From: JAAZFZ01 sp035647435 | GTDB taxonomy: Bacteria; Bacillota; Clostridia; Oscillospirales; Acutalibacteraceae | DNA: 7,481 bases | Reading direction: 5' to 3' | Assembly (NCBI GenBank): GCA_035647435.1 | Contig: DASRNM010000039.1 | Span: 1 to 7,481, forward strand | Part shown: one piece after another, positions 5,508 through 7,481 of the stretch | How positions within the stretch are numbered: position 1 is the stretch's first letter | Layout of the letters: each line of letters begins with the position of its first letter | The notes under the pieces: generated by a model | The model's input: only the letters and a program-made list of their open reading frames with translations | Databases searched by the model: none | Told to the model about the DNA's origin: nothing | Position numbers and translations under genes: made by a program

Positions 5508-6676
5508 TCCCCTTTATATATTAATCTGCCGTCAATTATTGTGCATTTTATATTGATATTGTCATCAAAAATCAAAATATCTGCATCCGCTCCGCATTCG
5601 ATTTTCCCCTTTGAATTGTAGCCCATTATTTCGGCAGGAGTTGTGCTCGCCATTCGTACGGCATCGCAGATGCTTGTATCTGTCAATGTTACTATGTTTC
5701 TAACAAGTCGGTCCATTGTAGCTACACTGCCGGCAAAGGCGCTTCTGTCAAGAAGTTTTGCAACGCCGTCTTCAACAATTACCCGTTGACCGTTTTCCAA
5801 ACTGCCGAGAGTGCTTTCGCCCTCGCCCATTCCTGCAGCTCGCATTGAATCCGTAACAAGAGCAACCTTTTCAGGTTTTTTGAATTTTGTAACAAATTGC
5901 AAAAGGCTTTGAGGTAAATGAACACCGTCGGCAATGATTTCAACGCTCATGTCGTCAATAAGGTAGGCACTTTCAACAATGCCTGCAAATCTCATCGCTT
6001 TAATTCGGTGGACAGTTGACATAGCCGAATAAAGATGCGTTATGTGGGTGTACCCACAATCAAAAGCTTCAAGCACTTGCTCATAGGTGGCGTTTGAGTG
6101 GCCGATAGAAGGCAAAACCCCTTTGCTATCAAGCGTTTTTCCAAACTCTAAAGCACCGTCAAGCTCAGGTGCAGCAGACCACCTATGAATGTTTTTGCTT
6201 AAAGATAAAAGTTTTTTATATTCATTTTTGTCTGGTGACTTTGTAAAACGTGTGTCCTGCGCACCGCATTGTTCAACGGCAAAATAAGGCCCTTCAATGT
6301 GAAGACCAATGAGGTTTGCACCGTCATACACCGTTTTTCTAGCCTTTTCAAAGGTCTTGATTGCATCAACTGTTTCATCAAATCCGGCAGAAAGCAGTGT
6401 AGGCAAAAGGGTTGTTGTGCCGTGTTTTGCATGGACCTCTCCAGCTGTCAGAAAAGCCTTTACGGTACCGTCCATAAAATCACAACCGCCACCGCCATGG
6501 GTATGTATGTCGACAAAACCAGGGGAAATATATTTGCCCTGAGCATCAATTACAGCATCAGAGTCAAAGCGGGTGTTTATACCAACAATTTTGCCGTTTT
6601 CAATGTTTAAAGAGCCTTCTGTTATCCCTGCAGGTGTGATTATTTTTCCGTTTATAATTTTCAATCTATCGCTCAT
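5504..6676 (-). CDS. nagA: N-acetylglucosamine-6-phosphate deacetylase
   Basis: A 390-residue amidohydrolase-fold enzyme converting GlcNAc-6-P to glucosamine-6-P and acetate in the cytoplasm. A small beta domain (1-50) leads into PGFVDIHTHGGGGCDFMD (52-69), where His58 and His60 form the HxH metal motif. E. coli NagA lacks this pair, so a two-metal centre as in Bacillus-type enzymes is likely. Glu128 in GLHIEGP, His193 in IGHSNA and His214 in THLYSAM are the other metal ligands. ADGVHL (249-254) binds substrate, and Asp276 in LVTDSM is the catalytic acid/base. The motif usually written THxxNAM has Ser217 instead of Asn, a variation I associate with a clostridial branch. GGGGTGA (6692-6686) lies nine bases before the ATG. 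It starts 25 bases after nagB and overlaps the oxidoreductase by four bases. Confidence 0.93.
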   Translation of the reverse strand: MSDRLKIINGKIITPAGITEGSLNIENGKIVGINTRFDSDAVIDAQGKYISPGFVDIHTHGGGGCDFMDGTVKAFLTAGEVHAKHGTTTLLPTLLSAGFDETVDAIKTFEKARKTVYDGANLIGLHIEGPYFAVEQCGAQDTRFTKSPDKNEYKKLLSLSKNIHRWSAAPELDGALEFGKTLDSKGVLPSIGHSNATYEQVLEAFDCGYTHITHLYSAMSTVHRIKAMRFAGIVESAYLIDDMSVEIIADGVHLPQSLLQFVTKFKKPEKVALVTDSMRAAGMGEGESTLGSLENGQRVIVEDGVAKLLDRSAFAGSVATMDRLVRNIVTLTDTSICDAVRMASTTPAEIMGYNSKGKIECGADADILIFDDNINIKCTIIDGRLIYKGE

Positions 6677-6701
6677 AAAAAATGTTCACCCCAAAGCTTT
6701 T

Positions 6702-7439
6702 TTAAAGACTGAAATCCTTTTTATCAATCAGCCCAGCGGAGTTCTCGTCAATAAATAAGTTCCAGTCATTGTGAGTTTTAAGAATTGTTGCAGGAACAGT
6801 ATTTGAAACTTCTCCGTAAAGTGTATTTTTAATTGCCTGAGCTTTAACCTCATGAGGCGCACAGGTAATTATTTTATTACATTGCATGATTTGATACACA
6901 GTCATTGAGATTGCTTGCTTGGGAACATCGTCAATTGTTTCAAACCAACCTTCACCGACCTGTTGATTTTTGCAAGTATCGTCCAAGTCAACGACAATAT
7001 AAGCTTCCTTTGTGTCAAAGTCTGCCGGCGGGTCATTAAAGGCGACGTGAGCGTTTACGCCAATGCCTATCATGCCCAAATCAATGGGTTTTTCACGCAG
7101 CTTTTCAGTAAGAAAGGCTATGCTGTTTGGATTGCCGTCAACGAGAGTATATTCTTTGAGGTTTACATGCGCAATAAAACGCTCTTTCAAATACTTTCTG
7201 AAGCTTGCGATGTGACTCTCGTCCAGGCCTGCGTACTCATCAAGGTGGAACATTTCAACCTTGCTCCAGTCTATGTTAGATGCGATTAAGGAATTAAATG
7301 TTTCGAACTGGGAAGAACCAGTTGATAAAATAATTCTTGCATACCCGTTTTTGGCAATTACTTCATTCAAATAAGAGGCGGCTTCATTTGCAGCTTTTTG
7401 CCCTAAATCTTCAGCATTTTTACAAATTGTTACTTTCAT
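6702..7439 (-). CDS. nagB: Glucosamine-6-phosphate deaminase (NagB family)
   Basis: A 245-residue protein of the glucosamine/galactosamine-6-phosphate isomerase fold, expected to convert glucosamine-6-P to fructose-6-P and ammonia. STGSSQ (39-44) stands at the phosphate loop that reads PTGxTP in E. coli NagB. FHLDEY (64-69) supplies Asp67, equivalent to the catalytic base Asp72. GIGVNAHVAFNDPP (125-138) matches the GxGxDGHIAFNEP active-site segment, with Asn129, Ala130, His131 and Asp136 in place of Asp, Gly, His and Glu. The QQVGEGWF segment (159-166) is typical of a separate NagB-like branch found beside nagA in Clostridia. It starts at an ATG six bases after GGAGG (7450-7446) and is the first gene of the operon. 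The altered residues leave some doubt whether the substrate is glucosamine-6-P or another amino-sugar phosphate. Confidence 0.88.
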   Translation of the reverse strand: MKVTICKNAEDLGQKAANEAASYLNEVIAKNGYARIILSTGSSQFETFNSLIASNIDWSKVEMFHLDEYAGLDESHIASFRKYLKERFIAHVNLKEYTLVDGNPNSIAFLTEKLREKPIDLGMIGIGVNAHVAFNDPPADFDTKEAYIVVDLDDTCKNQQVGEGWFETIDDVPKQAISMTVYQIMQCNKIITCAPHEVKAQAIKNTLYGEVSNTVPATILKTHNDWNLFIDENSAGLIDKKDFSL

Positions 7440-7453
7440 TTTTTTCCTCCGTA

Positions 7454-7467
7454 TGTAAAATTTTACA
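7454..7467. promoter_or_regulatory. Perfect 14-bp palindromic operator candidate, cre/LacI-like
   Basis: TGTAAAATTTTACA is a perfect palindrome between the -10 box and the ribosome binding site of nagB, covering the likely transcription start. It differs from the symmetrical cre-type sequence TGTAAACGTTTACA only in the central two bases (AT for CG). A LacI-family repressor or CcpA-like regulator bound here would block initiation. The regulator is not in the window, and the missing central CG, usually important for LacI-family binding, lowers certainty. Confidence 0.5.
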
Positions 7468-7472
7468 GTTTA

Positions 7473-7478
7473 ATTATA
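7473..7478 (-). promoter_or_regulatory. -10 box of the nagB-nagA-oxidoreductase operon
   Basis: On the minus strand a perfect TATAAT (7478-7473) stands 34 bases before the nagB start codon. The -35 box would lie outside the window, so only half of the promoter can be seen. The transcription start would fall near 7466, inside the palindrome. Confidence 0.6.
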
Positions 7479-7481
7479 ACC

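Overview
The window reads as chromosomal DNA of a low-GC Gram-positive anaerobe, most likely a gut-type Clostridia lineage. The evidence is AT-rich spacers, strong GGAGG-type ribosome binding sites, a tRNA with encoded CCA, clostridial-type NagA/NagB sequences, and a TnpW/large-serine-recombinase pair of the sort carried by Clostridia integrative elements. Species cannot be told from the sequence.

Bases 1-2239 look like the right end of an integrated mobile element. It holds a small winged-helix DNA-binding protein (10-300), a 53-residue TnpW-like protein (313-474) whose stop codon lies inside a hairpin, a leader rich in inverted repeats, and a complete 534-residue large serine recombinase (615-2219). 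The element ends at a hairpin terminator (2240-2267) that also serves the converging tRNA gene.

Bases 2278-2622 are a minus-strand tRNA transcription unit: a good promoter (2594-2622), two 102-bp tandem units that each begin with the first 25 nt of a tRNA but never complete it, and then an intact tRNA-Ala(GGC) with the G3:U70 identity pair (2278-2353). The incomplete units are the oddest part of the window. They resemble partial duplications or decayed tRNA-Ala genes interrupted by about 35 nt.

Bases 2558-2932 are a divergent, AT-rich intergenic region. Bases 2933-4404 hold a plus-strand two-gene operon: an alpha/beta hydrolase of the monoacylglycerol lipase/lysophospholipase type, then a flavodoxin-like protein with a degenerate phosphate loop. 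A long hairpin at 4418-4457 terminates it and can work in both directions.

Bases 4524-7478 hold a minus-strand amino-sugar operon read right to left: nagB-like glucosamine-6-phosphate deaminase, nagA N-acetylglucosamine-6-phosphate deacetylase, and a Gfo/Idh/MocA-family oxidoreductase. NagA would deacetylate GlcNAc-6-P and NagB would convert the product to fructose-6-P. The oxidoreductase's substrate is unknown. A perfect 14-bp palindrome resembling a LacI-family/cre operator lies just downstream of the -10 box of this operon.

I see no CRISPR array, toxin-antitoxin pair, defence system or IS element. The candidates for something undescribed are the tRNA-fragment tandem array and, less strongly, the amino-sugar operon's third gene and its operator.
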